From positions 4,049,880 through 4,113,879 of the forward strand of contig PTEX01000012.1 in assembly GCA_003342815.1 (NCBI GenBank): 64,000 bases of DNA, written 5' to 3'. Within the stretch, counting starts at the first letter, position 1. The number at the start of each line of letters is the position of its first letter. The position numbers and the translations under genes were made by a program. This DNA comes from Eudromia elegans. Its lineage: Eukaryota > Chordata > Aves > Tinamiformes > Tinamidae. Shown piece after piece: positions 63,734-64,000 of the stretch. Below the pieces are notes generated by a model that saw only the letters and a program-made list of their open reading frames with translations, was not told the DNA's origin and made no database searches.

Positions 63734-64000
63734 GTAAGTGCAAGACAAGCAGCCTCCCTCCCCAGGGCCACGGCAAGAGCAACGGCCCCCGAACGGAGGC
63801 TGGCGGGACACGGTGCTCAGCAGCCTCCAGCTCCTGAAGGGTGCCCTGGGAGGTCCAGGTTGCTGCGGTGCATAAGGAGCGGGCGAGATGGGCAGGTTTC
63901 TACCCCGAGCGGTGGTGGGATGGGGTCTGCTCTGGATGCTGCTGGTCACAGCCGACGGTGGCTGCTCTTTAAGAAGTTCTTGCCCTCATTTGTTCCCCCT
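63734..64000. other. Start of intron 4 of GLIPR1-like gene 3
   Basis: GC-rich at first. No acceptor followed by the expected 27-nt exon is visible before the window ends. Confidence 0.6.

Overview
The window comes from a bird genome. It carries several CR1 retrotransposon fragments on both strands, a class II (betaretrovirus-like) endogenous retroelement, vertebrate introns, CpG-rich promoters and an assembly gap of 695 N. The gene order CAPS2 - GLIPR1L - GLIPR1 matches the block I recall from human 12q21.

Layout. Positions 1-2335 are AT-rich flank with one doubtful terminal exon on the plus strand. From 2336 to about 26990, minus strand, lies CAPS2 (calcyphosine-2). I placed 17 coding exons, and their joined reading frame closes exactly at 572 codons; only the first coding exon is missing. 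From about 27070 to 33166, minus strand, is a complete six-exon gene for a small membrane protein of the RIC3/CCDC107 type (295 residues). Its CpG-rich promoter faces the next gene head to head across the gap (33216-33910). From 34391 to the right edge, plus strand, is a tandem array of three CAP-superfamily (GLIPR1 family) genes with the same exon structure. Gene 1 is complete (262 residues, nearest GLIPR1L1/GLIPR1L2). Gene 2 is nearest GLIPR1 but damaged. Gene 3 is GLIPR1-like and runs off the window after exon 4.

The outstanding feature is a young provirus at 50261-56414, inserted into the last coding exon of GLIPR1-like gene 2. It has two 588-bp LTRs that differ at only three called bases, a 6-bp target duplication (CTACTG) and a tRNA-Lys primer-binding site. 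That site is extended to about 63 bases of tRNA complement and followed by a fold-back. The element has no recognisable pol or env. It encodes one long open frame of 1242 codons with an acylation-type N-terminus (Met-Gly-Gly-Cys) and a matrix-like and proline-rich start. The middle is unrecognised. The C-terminal third reads as a captured p53-regulator gene: an MDM2/MDM4-type SWIB domain, an acidic region, and a C-terminal RING with all eight MDM2 zinc ligands at MDM2 spacing. The RanBP2-type zinc finger of MDM2 appears to be missing. This has the architecture of an acutely transforming (gag-onc) retrovirus, fixed or segregating in a host germ line, and I know of no description of an MDM2-carrying retroelement.

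The insertion cuts the C-terminal hydrophobic anchor off GLIPR1-like gene 2 and replaces it with an LTR-encoded tail. The same gene also has an AT instead of GT at its exon 3 splice donor, so it may be decaying or making a CAP-only secreted product. The intact neighbours (genes 1 and 3) could make up for it.
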